Assembly: GCF_047495875.1 (NCBI RefSeq)
Contig: NC_092497.1
Span: forward strand, 80,547,749 to 80,611,748
Direction of reading: 5' to 3'
DNA: 64,000 nucleotides
Origin: Pithys albifrons albifrons
Taxonomy: Eukaryota > Chordata > Aves > Passeriformes > Thamnophilidae
Within the stretch, counting starts at the first letter, position 1; every line of letters begins with the position of its first letter. Positions 1 to 13,080 of this stretch are shown here, in pieces. Made by a program: the position numbers and the translations under genes. The notes beneath the pieces were generated by a model. The model worked only from the letters and a program-made list of their open reading frames with translations. It was not told the DNA's origin and did not search any database.

Positions 1-3000
1 TCATGGCCCATGAAAGGTCTACAATCAGCTTCCATCTCTCTGTATCTAACACATCACCCTCTCCAGGCATTTAGTTGTTATCCCTAGAAGAAACAACCTC
101 TCTGCAGGATTTATTTCTCCAAGGCATTCTGAAGAACATACATTTCACTCTCACGATAAATCTCTTGCTGTAGCAAGTATCAGTTACTGGATGCAAAAGA
201 AAAAATAAATATTGTGATTCTTCTCTCTGGTACTTACACCCCGACATGCAGAACCAAACTCTACATACTGATTGTTATACTATTCTGGATACCTTGTCAT
301 TATTTTTCATGAATGTGACAGGAACATTTTCCATTAACATTCATTTGCAAAGCATGGTTGCTTTCATGATATGAGAAGATTTTTCCACAGATGGTAGTTG
401 AAGAAAGAAGAAATCAAATCCTGCTTGGCAAATGTGTACAACCCTGAGCCTTCAGAGGGGTGGAGGTGTGGTGTTTGTCATAGCTATGGGAGACTGTGTC
501 TGTAGAGATCCCTTGTTTAAATGTTGGCAACACACTATTGATTAGCACCTGCTCCCCATGTTCAAGTGGAACATTGTGAGTTTATAGATCACAATGTTTC
601 ATCAGGTGCAAGGACTGAGGTGATGTGTTTGAACAGTTATTGTTAAGCTGGGAATGAAATTAATTGAAATGAGTTGTGAATCTCCAGGGAGACAGGAAAT
701 GGGAAGTACCAATTTCCATGAGGTAGAGCAGACTTGGCCAAAATTGTTTCTTGGTTACACCTCAGACATTTCATCAGTTCCAGGATCCTGCAGAGATGGG
801 AGTGGAGCCAGAATCTGTCCTGGAGTCTCTTTGCATCAGTTTGTGTCCCAGCATAAAAAGTCATTTGGTGCCCCTCACTTTTCTTCCCCTGCAAGCTTTC
901 TCCTCTTCTGTTTTAATTCCAGCTAGCTTATTTTTGGCTGGAGTACAGTGGGAAGTTATCCAAACTTTTTCCACAGACTTTATTCTCCTCACCAGCAATC
1001 ACAGCTGTCATGACTTCATAACTATGAAACAGTACTGCAGGCAGGGATAACAGGCCCCAAATTGTATTCGTCTGGCAGGAGTTATAAAGTGGCAAATGCA
1101 ACCTGTGTAATTCTTGACCACATGCTGTGTTATTGCAGAAAAACACTTTTATCATGCACACAAATCACTTTACTTCTTTTTTTTCCCTTTTCCTAATTTC
1201 GTTTTTCTTTAGCTCAGAAGGTCAGTATTTTTAACACACTCTAACCACTAAAGAAAGAATGTACTCACAAATAAAGTCCATAAATAAGAATGGGTTATAC
1301 TGACCCAAGCTGAATACCTGTGGTAACATGCTGGTCCTCTAAAGGTCACAGCAAAGCTCCCACTGACTTTATGTGGGACAAGAGTTCATGCCTAGCCTAC
1401 ATTTTCTCTGTATTAAATGTGTTGTTGGTATTATACTCTGATGAAGGACGCATGTAGATCAACTTACATGGCAACATTATTATATTTTTGTGTTTGCAGT
1501 GGAAACTCAGAAAAAATAATACAAAAAAATTACAGTTAGATGTACTGCTAATTTTTTTTCTCTGCTAGCCCAGTCCTGCTGGCTAGCTGCTTCGTGCCAT
1601 TTCCAGGGATTTTGTTTGAAGTCTTATGTCTTCCTGAGATGGTGTTGTACTGTATACAGCCTTGGGCTGTATTATCGTGCCGTGTTTGCTTTTTCATTTT
1701 CTTTCTATGCATGCTTTCCACAACAGTGGAATTGTGAGAAATCAGGCAATTTACACCTTTTGGGGGGAATTTCAGTCTCTGAGATTTTAATGGTCATCAA
1801 AGCATTGGTTTCCATGTTGAACATACTTAGAAGAAATATCTGCTTAGTCACGTTTGAGCATTTTGTAACATTAATCTCATGCTCTGCGTAGATTTCAAGG
1901 AGCACAGGCACATTTCTACTTTCATTTGTTTCCTTGAGATTGCCAGTTTAAATTAAGCAGTTTCAGTCATCAGTTAGAAACACACCAGTCAGTGTCAAGG
2001 AAAACACTTGCAACTACATGAAACAAAATGAGTCTGGCTCTCTAAGTTAGATAACAGTATTTACTGGGACAGTCTTTCTGTAACCCTTAGCTTATCTTCT
2101 GCTGTATTTTGCAGGCTGTGTTCCAGGACTGCATATTCTTATGAAAATTTGAGTGATTTTGGCATATATGCACACATATGTATGTGTGCATATAACTCTT
2201 GTATATTTGTATATTTTTTCATGTAAATTTTTTAATTCTTCCATGACTTTTTTTCTGCCCTGCATTGTTCAAAAAGTATATCCACATGGAATATGAACAT
2301 AATCTTACATAGACTGGGGCATACTACTTTAAAGTCCTTGTTTCTAATGGCCCTCCCAATCTTAACTATTTCCTATTGCTTTGGCAATCACATTTTTTCT
2401 GGGAGTAAGGTGGATTTATTGTTGGTTTTGGATCAAGTTAGCAAATATGTCAACTTGATTTTGCTTCACTACCAGTCTTCCTAGTCTGTTGGTAGATTGC
2501 ATTAACATCTATATCATGCAGTTGTGATAAGAACCTGTCATCTCTGTTTCTCCAGAAAGAAACTTTGCTAGACCAAAGCTAATTGTTCTCTCTGCAAACC
2601 ACAGCTGAAATATGGTGTATTTCCATAGTTACTCTTGTTTTCAGTTTAGTGCGGAAAAGGGCACGTTCTGAGGCAGAAATCAATTCTTTATCGTCTAGTT
2701 TTAATTTCAGGGATTATAACCTGTGATTATAAAGGCATGATAACCACTTGCAAAACAGTCAGCAGTATTCCACCCACAGTAATTATCTGTACCATCAGAA
2801 GGGACAAAGTTAACACGGGAATGCTTTTCCTTTGCTGATATGCTGCGGTTCTGAGCTATACAAGAATGAGCAGTTTGCAAATTATTAAAGTGAATATATC
2901 TATCAAAAGTCACTATTTTTGCTGTGCCAATTGTATAGGTATAGGTAGACAGGAAAAGAAACTCTCTAGTTAAAGTAATTCTACTGCTGCAATGACACAA

Positions 3001-4299
3001 GTGAACATCTGTAGACAAAAGTCCTTCATAACATTTATTTAAAATAATTATTTTAGATTACCACTCCCTTGACTGAGGAAACATTTTGCAGCTATAACAT
3101 GGTGATTGTACAGTCACTGAAGAACCCACCTAACAGCAGGCTTGAGGTTTTACAGGCTCCACAATAATGTCTAAGCTATTAAACATCAAGCAACAGTGCG
3201 GTTTTTTGCCTAATCTGAGAGGTCTCCAGGGAGAAGCCATAAAATATAGCCCTGTACAAGATATCATCCACAGGGGCTACGGTGAGTTTGTGGATTAGAC
3301 TCTAAGTAATTAACATTGATGTTTAAAATCTGCTAATAGTGTTAGTGCAGATGCAACCAGCATAAAAATCTCTACCCCATTCCTTTGTTATGAACACAGG
3401 GTGAATCAGCTCAAAAGGGTAATACTTGTGAAGCCAGACCTAAGATTGTTTACTGTTAGGGAATATGGCTAAATCAAGTATTCTCAAGTTTGCCTGGTTT
3501 TTAAGAAATTATTAGTAAGAATCACCAACAACACAGACCACCACAGAAAATACCTTAATAGACAGGAGCAACAGAAGTGAATCTCAAAGAGCAGACTTGA
3601 GGACTCAAAGAGGCTGGCAAAGATACTTTGGTTTAGGTTATAGCTAGGAAATCCATCCACTGCTTCAAAGAACGTAAAACCAAGAAGAGAGCCAGTGATT
3701 TTCTTTATCTTCGGCATATAAATTGCTCAGCTGGGATTAGCAAACAAGCTGTTGAGTCAAATCAGTATTGGGTGTGGTAATGGTAAGTACAGTAAGATAT
3801 ACGCACATGCAGGACAGATTACTGGTGTGTTCTGCAGTGCAGCATGTGAAAAGCACTTTGAGAGCCTTCCTCTCAAGTGGGCTTTGGATACTGTACACAC
3901 CACGCTCTGCACTCAGGGCCATACACTTTTTCCATGAAAACAAAGCTAGTGTGTGTGTAAGTTATTTATTAAGTTAGGACCACTGGCTCTTGACAAAGAG
4001 AGTTTCCTGTTGGCAATCCTTTTTTCCTGAGAAAACAAAGCTGGGCTAATTGCCTTGCCAAAAGCAAGTGTTGTCTTAGCTGTTGCATGTGCAGTTAATG
4101 GAATATAACAATGTTTCAAGATTCTTCACTAGGTCAGCTGATCTCCTTCCTTCCCACAGACTGCAATGTGTTTTAAGAAATATTATGTGTACTTTGTATC
4201 CCCAGCATAGATGTCTGCAGCTACTATTAGTGGGCTCCTAAGTCTATAATACAGGTACCTAGATACCTTAACCTATACACTCACCTTTGCAACATAAAC
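1..4299. other. Unannotated AT-rich stretch
   Basis: I recognise no gene, RNA or transposon here. Open frames are at most about 100 codons and show no familiar domain. The only structured element I noticed is the small inverted repeat near 2.17 kb, listed separately. The sequence has ordinary single-copy vertebrate character, with no obvious CpG island. It could contain old, diverged repeats that are invisible without a consensus search. Confidence 0.5.
2165..2194. repeat. Perfect 14-bp inverted repeat (hairpin)
   Basis: The arms TATATGCACACATA and TATGTGTGCATATA are exact reverse complements separated by the dinucleotide TG. The arms are alternating purine-pyrimidine, so this is probably a decayed CA/TA microsatellite that folds back on itself rather than a regulatory site. 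Confidence 0.7.
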
Positions 4300-5550
4300 C
4301 CCATGGCATCTGTTGCTGAGGACGACATGGAGGTGATTTGTGACAGCCAACACAGCTTCACCAAGGGCAAACTCTGCCTGACCAACCTGGTTGCCTTCTA
4401 TGGATGGAGTGACTCCATCAGTGGACAAGGAAAGCGCTACAGATGTAATTTATCTGGACTTCTGTGAAGCCTTTGACATGGTCCCCCACAACGTTCCTCT
4501 CTCTGAATTGGGTTTGATGGGCGGACTGTTCAATGGGTAAGAAAATGGTTAGACGGTTGCATCCAGAACATGGTGGTCAACAGCTCAGAGTCCCAATGGA
4601 CTTCAATGGTGTCCCTCAGGGGTCTGTACTGGAACCAGTGTTCTTTAGTATTTTCATTAATGACATAGACAAAGGGATCAAGTGCACCCTCAACAAGTTT
4701 GCAGATGACATCAAGCTGAGTTGTGCAGTTAACACATCTGAAGGATGGGAAGCCATCCAGATGAACTTGGACAAACTCTGGAAGAGAACTGGGCCCATGG
4801 GAATCTTGTGCAGTTTAACAAGACCAAGTGCAAGGTGCTGCACCTGGATCTGGGCAACCCCCATTATCAATACAAGCTGGGGAATGAACAGATCAAGAAC
4901 AGCCCTGACAAGAAGGACTTGGGAGTGTTGGTGAATGAAAGGCAGGACATGAGCCAGCAATGCACTTGCAGCCCAGAAAGCCATTTGTATCCTGGGCTGA
5001 AAATGCATGGCCAGCAGGTCAAGAGAGGTGATTCTCTGCTCTGCTCTTGAGAGATCCCACTGGGAGTGCTGCATCCAGCTCTGGGATCCTCAGTATAGGA
5101 TGGACACTAACCTCTTGGAGCGAATACAGAGGAAGGCCAGCAAGATGATAAGAAAGGTAAAGCACCTTTGCAATGAGGAAAGACTGAGAATTGGGATTGT
5201 TCATCCTGGAAAAGAAAAAACTTCAGGGCAACATAATTGTGGCCTTCCAGTCTCAAAAGGGGTCTACAAGAAAGATAGAGAAGGACTTTTTACAAAAGCA
5301 TATAGTGATAGCACAAGAGGCAATGCCTTCAAACTGAAGAGAGTATGTTTAGATTAGATGTTAGGAAGAAATTCTTTAGTGTAAGGCTGCTGAGGCACTG
5401 GAACAGGTTGCCCAGAGTGGTTGTGGTACCAGGCTAGAGAGGGGCGCCAAGCAACCTGGTCCTGTGAAAGGTGTCACTGCTCATGGCAGGGTGAGTTAGA
5501 ACTAGATGATCATTAAAGTCCCTTCCAAGCAAGGCATTTTATGATTCCAC
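4300..5550 (+). mobile_element. CR1 LINE, 5'-truncated copy (ORF2 reverse transcriptase to 3' end)
   Basis: This is the 3' part of a CR1 non-LTR retrotransposon. Broken frames read like CR1 reverse transcriptase. Near 4.35 kb is a HSFTKGKLCLTNL-like segment, near 4.45 kb VIYLDFCEAFDMVPH, near 4.61 kb [11 protein letters not shown], and near 4.70 kb the catalytic-site block FADDIKLS. The reading frame shifts several times, so the copy is dead. The 3' part carries the usual CR1 run: a GATTAGATGTTAGGAAGAA block near 5.35 kb, GAACAGGTTGCCCAGAG near 5.40 kb, and an ending close to TTTTATGATTCC. The start is a 5' truncation point, as is normal for CR1. A second CR1 follows almost directly. Confidence 0.93.
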
Positions 5551-5574
5551 GTCAGCCCTGTGCCATCCACTTAA

Positions 5575-7060
5575 TACCCAGACCCCTGATGAGGATGTCA
5601 TCCATCTAGACTTCTGTAAGCCCTTTAGTACAGCTCCCCTCCCCCCCATTTTTGTTACTTAATTGGAGAGATATGGGTTTGACAGATGGATTGTTAGATG
5701 CATAAGGAACTGGCTGGATGACTGTGCTTAAAGAGTCATAAACAATGGCTTAATGTCCAAGTGGAAGCCAGTAACAGATGGTGTCTCTGAAGGATCCATA
5801 CTGAGACAATTATGGTTTAAGCTAGGCCTAAATTTAGGCTTTAGTTTTCAGAGTAGGCCTTAGATAATCATCTGACTTGAGCTGGGCCAGGCAAGCCGAC
5901 AGCTGATTTCTACACGCCAATGGTATTCCATACCATATTCTGGCATCATCTCAAATATAAAAGCAGGTGTAGGAGGTGCTTAGTCTAGTTCCTGATGTCT
6001 GCTCATCTGGGTAAGATGTATCGTGTAGTCTTCTTTTAATTTTATCTTTTCTGTATAAATATATATAATTACTTTAAGTTTAAATCTTAGTGGGGTTTTT
6101 TTCCTCCCTTTTCTCAGCAGGGTGGGGAGAGAGACTGACCCTGCATCTGGCAGCGCTCAACCCAAAACAGACAAATACCATTTAATGTTTTCATCTATGA
6201 CACGGACAGTGGGATCAGCAGGTTTGTGGAAGACACTAAACTGAGTGGTACACTTAATTCAATGCAGGGAGAGAGATTTTCCAGAGTGACATTGACAGAC
6301 TTGAGGAGTGGATCCATGTGAACCTCGTGAAGTTCAACAAGGTCAAATTCAATGTTCTGCTGAGTCAGGACAATCCCTAGCATCAATGAAGAGTGACGGA
6401 TGAAGGGATTGAGAGCAGCCCTGCAGAGAAGAACTTGGGGATGATGGTGGATGAAAATTGAATATGACCCAGAAATATGCATTTACAGCCCAGAAAACCA
6501 ACAATATCCTGGGCTGCATCAAAAGACATGTGGCCAGAGTTCAAGGAACGTGATTGTTCCACTGTGCTGTGCTTGCTCTCACTGCACTCTGCTCTCAGTG
6601 CATCCAGCTCTGGGGCCTATGGTACAGGAAAGACATGGATGGACTTTTTGGAGAGGATCCAGAAGAGGCCCACAGAAATGATTAGACAGATGGAACACCT
6701 CTACAGTAAGCAAAATCTGGGACTTGGTGTTGGTCAGCCTGTAACTTTTGATGTCTCATAGTTGAGAAAGATGTTTTAACGTGGCCTGTAAGTTACAGGT
6801 ACGTATATCTGACAGGGTAATGGTCTCTTAAACTAAAAGAAGGTAGAATTAGATTGGAAGTAAGGAAGACATTTTTTATGATGAGAGTGGTGAGACACTG
6901 AAACAGGTTGTCCAGAGAAATTGTGGATGCCCCATAGCTAGGAGTATTGAAGTCCAGGTTGGACGGGGCTCTGAGCAATCTAATCTAGTAGAAAGTGTCC
7001 CTACCGTGGACTGGACTAGATGATCCTCAAAGGTGCCCTTTAACACAAAACACTATGTGA
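5575..7060 (+). mobile_element. Second CR1 LINE copy, interrupted by an LTR
   Basis: A separate 5'-truncated CR1 begins with a degenerate GATGTCATCCATCTAGACTT block, the reverse transcriptase segment also seen in the upstream copy. It is interrupted at about 5813-6173 by an LTR and resumes at 6174 with TTTAATGTTTTCATC, the segment expected next in CR1. It then continues through the 3' region (GAAACAGGTTGTCCAGAG near 6.90 kb) to a degenerate 3' end near 7.06 kb. Many stops and frameshifts show an old copy. Both halves share strand and order, so this is one element, not two. Confidence 0.88.
5813..6173 (+). mobile_element. Solo LTR inserted in CR1 (TGGTTTAAG...CAGACA)
   Basis: A block of about 360 bp splits the CR1. 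It starts TGGTTTAAGCTAGGCC and ends ...CAACCCAAAACAGACA. It contains a TATA-like box (AATATAAAAGCAGG, near 5.96 kb). The downstream segment GGTGTAGGAGGTG is shared with the LTR at 12.48-13.08 kb on the other strand, and GCCGACAGCTGA/ATGGTATTCCATACC-like parts are shared with the LTR at 8.78-9.41 kb. The flanks AATTA and AATAC may be a decayed 5-bp target duplication, so the exact ends are uncertain by a few bases. No internal viral genes are present. Confidence 0.72.
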
Positions 7061-8689
7061 CTAAGTGTCTCTGTGTTGTTTGTTAAAGACAATACTTGAG
7101 CTGTATTCTCATGAAACATCTTTCTTTCAATTACATAAAGAAAATACAAGAAATACAGGGAAGAAATGTAGTATTGAAACAGCCTTCGTGGTTTACTGAG
7201 TCCTGTGTGAGCCTTCTGACTTTTAGTGTTGCTCAGACATATAAATATGCAAGTATGCATTGTGTCACTCACTTTTCTTATGGGAAACACTATGTTTTTG
7301 GGGAAACACTGTTTTTGGGGAAACAGTGATTTATTGTACAGCCAGTTTTCATTGAACATTAACTTTCATGCATTAATTCAAATAATAGCAAAACTATTTG
7401 AATAATGTGAAACAAGTTACAAGTTATTACAGTCATCCTGTCTGAGTAAGTAAACAGGGAGATAGAGCTAATACATAAATTTATAACTCAATAGTCAGAC
7501 TAAGGCAAAATCATAGATACGATCCAGAGCTTCTGAAGAATTAAATGCCAGCTCCAACAACTGGACAATCCTCCCTACACTTATTTAAGTAGCTATGCTA
7601 CAGTTAATATATGTCTGACTTTGATCCCATTCCACTCTGTTTATTAGGTCTGTAAAATACCATACTTCTGTAAAAAATTATCCAGTAGGGCACTTCCATG
7701 CCATGTCTTCTGGCTCCATAACATGTAATGTTGTACCCTGTATCAGCCAAAATTGCATAAGGGAGTGAGAGAGACGGATTTTCAGAAAGGACAATCAAAC
7801 AGATACATCGCATTCAAAGTGTAAAGAAGAAGGAGTTAGTTATTTTATCAATCTTCAATGATGACTTTTCTGTCTGTAGATGGGGTAAAATTCCCTTATT
7901 TATACTAGGTAACTGTGCCATCCATTCGTGCTTTTACGGTAGATTTTCACAGAAATTAGATGTGGAAAAATGTCTTCCACATCTTCCCAACCACCTGCTT
8001 ATACCTAAATCTCCTTCTCCCTTGTCTGCAGTCTGGGCTTTGTTCCAACCTTTTACACTTAGTGCATATTCTGTATTAAGTAAAACACCAGACATCACCA
8101 TTTCCTCTTCCTAATGTACCAATTGATGACTGGTAGTTAAAATCTCCCATTACTGCCACTTGGCCTCTTTTACATACTTTTTTTATTAGTACAGTCATTT
8201 CACAGAAGATAAATCACAAATTAATAAATCCACAGTACTGATAGCACAGTGTTTTTTCCTGGATCTTCAACATGAGAAATGAGATATGTGCCTATAGGTC
8301 TGTCCCTGTGCTGCTTCTGCTGCCTTTGGTAAGCAGTCTTGCTAGCTGAAGGATACAGCAGTGGCAGGAAGCCATACAAAAGCCTGCTTAGGCATGTTGC
8401 TTATCTATTTAATATTACTTTGCATTTAATGTTACATAGCTTTAAAGGTATGAAAGGTATGAAACCCCCACATTTTTAATACACTTTCATATATTTTCAG
8501 TTGAATTTTATTATATTTAAAGGTGTTTGTATGTAGTGCATATGCTGCATAACTGTGAGCCCTAAAAATACAAGCATGAATTGCATTGTAGGGATTTATC
8601 ACTGCTTACATTTGAAGGCCTGTTTTCAGGCATTGACTTCTGAAAAGACAACTTTTATTATACAAACTATTGACATTCCTATGAGGAAA
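7061..8689. other. Unannotated interval
   Basis: No gene or identifiable repeat is visible. Near 7.28-7.33 kb a short motif (GGGAAACACT with a TTTTTG spacer) is repeated about three times imperfectly. Open frames are short and unremarkable. Confidence 0.45.
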
Positions 8690-9533
8690 AGGTGAGAGAG
8701 TTGCAGTTGTTCAGCCTGGAAGTGAAGGATCCAGGGAGACCTTGTTGTGGCATTTCAGTGCTGGAAGGGGGCTACTAAGAAAGTGTCTTGGTTTGAGATA
8801 AGCAACTGCCAACCCCCCCAAGCACAGAGAGAAAAGCCTCCCTCCTAACACCAGGGAAAGGGAGGAAAAGAGAGGGGAAAGGAAAAAAAAAACCACTTCA
8901 AACTGCATTTATACTAAATCTACATATATTTTTCACAGAAAGAAAGAGACCATTAGAAGAGAGTACAAATATACACTCACACAAGTCTACAACAACAAGT
9001 TCCCCACCTCAACTTCTTAACGAACACACAAATTCTACTGTCCTAACTACACATTACTTAAGAAGAAGCTTATTCCCCAGGGAGACAAACCCAAGCAGAA
9101 AGGAGAGACCCAGAACAACACATTTTACTTTCCTGAGGTACCCTGTGAGCCAGTGGTGGGCCTGGTCCTCTCCATCCCCCCTGGGACAGCATCGTGCGTC
9201 CTCCCAAGAGGAGGCTGAGAAGCGACTGCCTTAACCACTCCCACACTGGTTCCTGCTTCCCTGGAGATGATGTCATAATGTGGTATGGAATACAAAATTA
9301 CTGGCTAGAAGAGGTCAGCTGTTAGCTCAGCCCAGCTCAAGTCAGCTGACAGCTTCGGCCTAATCCAAACTTCAGAGCCCAAATCTAGGCCCACCTGGGT
9401 GAACCCATAACAGAAAGACAGAGACATGCTTTTTTGCAGGGCCTGTAATGATATAGTGAGGTGTGATGGTTTTAAACTGAAACAGTGTAGATTCAGACTA
9501 GATACAAGGAAGAGATTTTTATTATGAGGTGAG
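8690..9533 (+). mobile_element. CR1 LINE 3' fragment, split by an LTR
   Basis: The left part (8690-8783) has the CR1 3' block AGTTGTTCAGCCTGGAAG and CTGGAAGGGGGCTACTAAG. The right part (9418-9533) continues with a degenerate CCTGTAATGATATAGTG and the AGATTCAGACTAGATACAAG block that precedes the CR1 3' end. The two parts join correctly when the 629-bp LTR and one copy of its 5-bp duplication are removed. The extreme 3' end of CR1 is not clear. Confidence 0.85.
8784..9412 (-). mobile_element. Solo LTR with perfect GAAAG target duplication
   Basis: The block runs from TGTCTTGG to CCCATAACA on the + strand, so it has TG...CA ends. It is flanked by GAAAG at 8779-8783 and GAAAG at 9413-9417. By similarity to the TATA-bearing relatives at 5.8 and 12.5 kb it reads on the minus strand, starting TGTTATGGGTTCACCC. 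A 5-bp duplication fits ERVL-type integration, but that class assignment is inference. It is 629 bp long, holds no internal retroviral gene, and lies inside a CR1, so it is younger than that CR1. Confidence 0.88.
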
Positions 9534-12319
9534 CCTTTTAATTTGATACAGTACCACCAAGGATAATAAGTAAAAAAACAAAAAAAATCCGTGAAGAAAG
9601 AGAACTGTGTCTTCTGCCAAGTAGAGTTTTCTGGTATTTGTAATTTATAGTTATGTGCTGTAATATTAGAGGACAGCTTCACAGCAACATTAAGACTTTC
9701 AGCAAAATTGCTCATCATCAAGTTTCTCTTCATTTAATTTTGTTTCAAAGTTCTCATTTGCTGTGACACTTGGCTTTTCCTACGTCTCCCACCAACTTTC
9801 AGAGGACTCAAACTTATATCAACATGATGCTCTCAGCAAGATACTGTGTTGCCTTAAATTCATCTGCTTTTTGTGCTGATTAAGAGTGTTCTACAAGAGA
9901 CATCAAGGTTAAAAGCCCAGTGTTTTCGTTTTCTGAGGAGCTTGGTAGGTATTGTAGGAATGTCAGTCTGACCATAGTCCCCAGGGTTATGTACATGACT
10001 GGAGTGCTCACCCAGGGGAGCCCAGACATGTGGGAAAGCCTCTCTATACATATGTGGCTCATCTGGATTTAGTTTCATGTATCACTCAGACAACAAAAAA
10101 CCCCAAATCAAACCACATCATGTTTGCAGAGAAAGCAGGCAGGCCTATTAGCACTCAAAGGAAAGTACACAGGGTTCCTGAAGTGGGCTAGTACAAAAAT
10201 AATTTAGGGAAAATAGGATATTTTTTACAGGATCCTAATTATATATTCTTCAGATTTGCAATTATATCTTAACTTTTGACATGTCCTAGTATAAGGGCCT
10301 AAAAAAGACTAAACTCCATGCCCCCAAATTTCTGTTTTTACCACTGCAGAGCTTCTGTGAATACTGAGATGGGAGAAGGCACCATGTGTCCTCACCATCT
10401 TTTGCTCTTTACATTTTTCCTTAGGGAGGCAGAAGGCATTACTGATTACCAGCATGGATATACATTCTATAAGAACACTACACAGAAATTACTTGCTAGA
10501 TACTGCACAAGAAAGCTGCATAATGACTGTTTTTAATGCATCCATCTTGAATTTAGTCTAGTCTGGGTGGAGAGCAGAAGGAGAAAGACAAGACAGGGAG
10601 ACTCACATTAGAAGCGGAAAGCTCTGCCATAAATATCTACTCTTTTATGTCCCAGAATACCAAGATTTGGGTGAAATTAACCTCTGGAAGTAGAATACAC
10701 AATTGCTGGGCTTTGCTTAAAGTATGTATTTGCTGCATTGATCTGTTATTTCTATCTGTGGGACTGTGGAAGTTGCATGGGTGTTAAAGTGGATGAGTCC
10801 TACTGGGCACCAGCACTCCTATGTCTGGGGCACTGTCACAAGCACAGGGCTGTCATTTCTCTAGCCCAGTCCATAAATTCAGAGCGAGACACACATAGAG
10901 AGCAGTAGGACTTGTCCATCATTTCATTCCAGGGTGTAGAAATTTTTTGAAAGGATAAGCAATTGCTAGGTACATGAAATCCCATTGAGATTGTCTATCT
11001 ACTAATAAAAATTAGTATATTTTTTATGTTTTGATGAATAACATAAGATCTACATGATATCGTATCCATGGATACAAAGCAACTGCTTCCTTTTCAAGAC
11101 TGATGTCCTGGGTGGCTCTAAAAGCTCTGATCAGGAATGTGGTGTGGTAACATGGGAATATAATAGGTCCTCTGTTTCTCTTAAAAGGTCATCTCACCAC
11201 AGTCATAATCACCTAATAATCTTAGCACATACAACTTTCAGAATATAGACTATGTTTTATGGTATTTGCTTCAGCAGACCTTCCTTAATTGAGCTGTTTT
11301 ATAACCAGATATCCAAAAGTAAAAGAAATTACTATCCACAAATATAGGATGCGTCAATTCCTAAGGTACTGTTTTTGTTTTCATTTAAAACTGCTCTAAG
11401 TAGGAGAAAGGTTACATGAATAAGTGGGAAAGAGATGGCTTAATGTGAGAGTTGGAACAATTCTGATATCTAAGTTATTTTCCAAGTCTAGATTGTTTTC
11501 CACAGTACCATTGTGATTTTTCCCCCCAAGAACACATTAAAAGAATGACACTTTTAGGATCAGAATATAAAATCACAAGCAAATTCTCAGTGGGAATCTG
11601 TGGATAGGTGTAATCCTTAGAAGCTCTTTGCACTCAGCAGCACTGTTTGGTATTCAGTTACCTACACACTGTGTACACCCTGTACAAATGTAGTTTAATA
11701 ATGACTTCATACATCTATAGGGCATGCTGTATAGTGTATATGTGCATATAATGCACAGTGGATTGTGTAGTATCTGTGGTCTTCAGTGTGCTCTATAAGT
11801 AACTGAATATTGGCTAGCTAAGGACAAACATGTGTGGGTATCCAGAGACCTACTTTGCTCCTGCTAACCTAAAAATAGCAAGCCAAGTTCATGTAGGAAT
11901 AAAAGGATGCCCATCATGGGTGTAGCTTTACCTTGTAATTCCTGATATATATAAATTAAGAACATTTTGAACTCTGCTACCTACAATCCTCAAAAATTCC
12001 TCTCATATGCAACCCCTCCCCCTGAACTACCTCATTTCACTGTTTAAAGATACACAAGGATCATGGATAATAATCCAGTTAATAAGAGTGGAGAAGAACA
12101 ATGTCACACCAAGTAGTTTCTGCCTTTTCTTTCTGATCCAGACCAGCCACTGCTCCACCAGTCCTGTGACCAGGCAGCCCTGCAACACTGCTGTCCCCAA
12201 CAACCTGCCACCCAGAAGGAGAACAGGACCGGAGTAGATCAGGACAGAGTGCCCAGATGCACAGCTGATGACAGCTTGCCTGTGCTTGAGCTCAGATGTC
12301 AGCATAGGACAGTCACTCC
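9534..12319. other. Unannotated interval
   Basis: I see no gene, RNA or mobile element in this stretch. Open frames are under 75 codons and have no recognisable domain. Confidence 0.45.
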
Positions 12320-12380
12320 ATCACTGGCCTCTCTCAGGCTGGGGCTGTTCAGCCTGGAGCAGAGAAGGTTGCTTTGGCAT
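12320..12380 (+). mobile_element. Short CR1 fragment
   Basis: The segment GGGGCTGTTCAGCCTGGAGC followed by AGAGAAGG matches the well-known CR1 3' block. Only about 60 bp are recognisable before the sequence diverges. It lies about 100 bp before an LTR start. Confidence 0.55.
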
Positions 12381-12476
12381 CATCCATTCCAGAAATGCTG
12401 ATGAATTTTCATGGCCATATGGAAGATCATGTGAACACCTAAACACCTCTGGATTCTTGGTGTTTGGGAAAAACAG

Positions 12477-13080
12477 TGTCGAAGGGTGACCTGGCAAAAT
12501 GCCAAGTGCCAACCACAGAGTCGGAATTTCCCCCCCACCCCATCAGGGCAAAAGGGAAAGAAATAAAAAACCTAAAACTTAAAATGGCAAACCTTTTCTA
12601 TTTACACAGAAGAGAGAAAATTAAAGCCAAATGCAATATATACAAAGGTAGGAAGAAACAACAAATAACTCCACACCGAGTTGCTCAACCAATAATACAG
12701 ATTTCACCACCCAGACCTGTATAACACACCAAAAGATGCTTCCCAAGAGACACCCTGCAAGAGAGGAGAAAAACACAACACTGGAAGGAAAAAAAACTGT
12801 TTACTTCCTGAACCAGAACAGCTACAGGTAGTGTGAGGCCTATCACTTCCCAGCACAGTGATAGCAGGTACACTCTCCACCCACCCATGAAGGGAAAAGA
12901 GAACTAGACACCTCCTACACCTCCTTTTATATCTGCTTTGATGTCAGATGATATGAAATAACTCTTTGGCTGCTTAAGTCAGGTGATGCTTGTCCTCTCT
13001 AATCTATGTAACACTACCTGGGCCTACTAAAATTAAGGCCTAATCTAGGCCTAGTTAAAACTAAGGCCAAAACTGCCACA
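12477..13080 (-). mobile_element. LTR of the same group as 5.8 and 8.8 kb
   Basis: The block starts TGTCGAAGGGTGACCTGGCA and ends AACTGCCACA on the + strand (TG...CA ends, 604 bp). Read on the minus strand it has a TATA-like AGATATAAAAGG near 12.93 kb, then GGTGTAGGAGGTG, matching the + strand LTR at 5.8 kb. The GGCAAAATG/ACTGCC-like start is shared with the block at 60.9 kb. The flanks AACAG and AGCAG may be a decayed 5-bp duplication. No internal genes are present, so it is probably a solo LTR. Confidence 0.75.
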
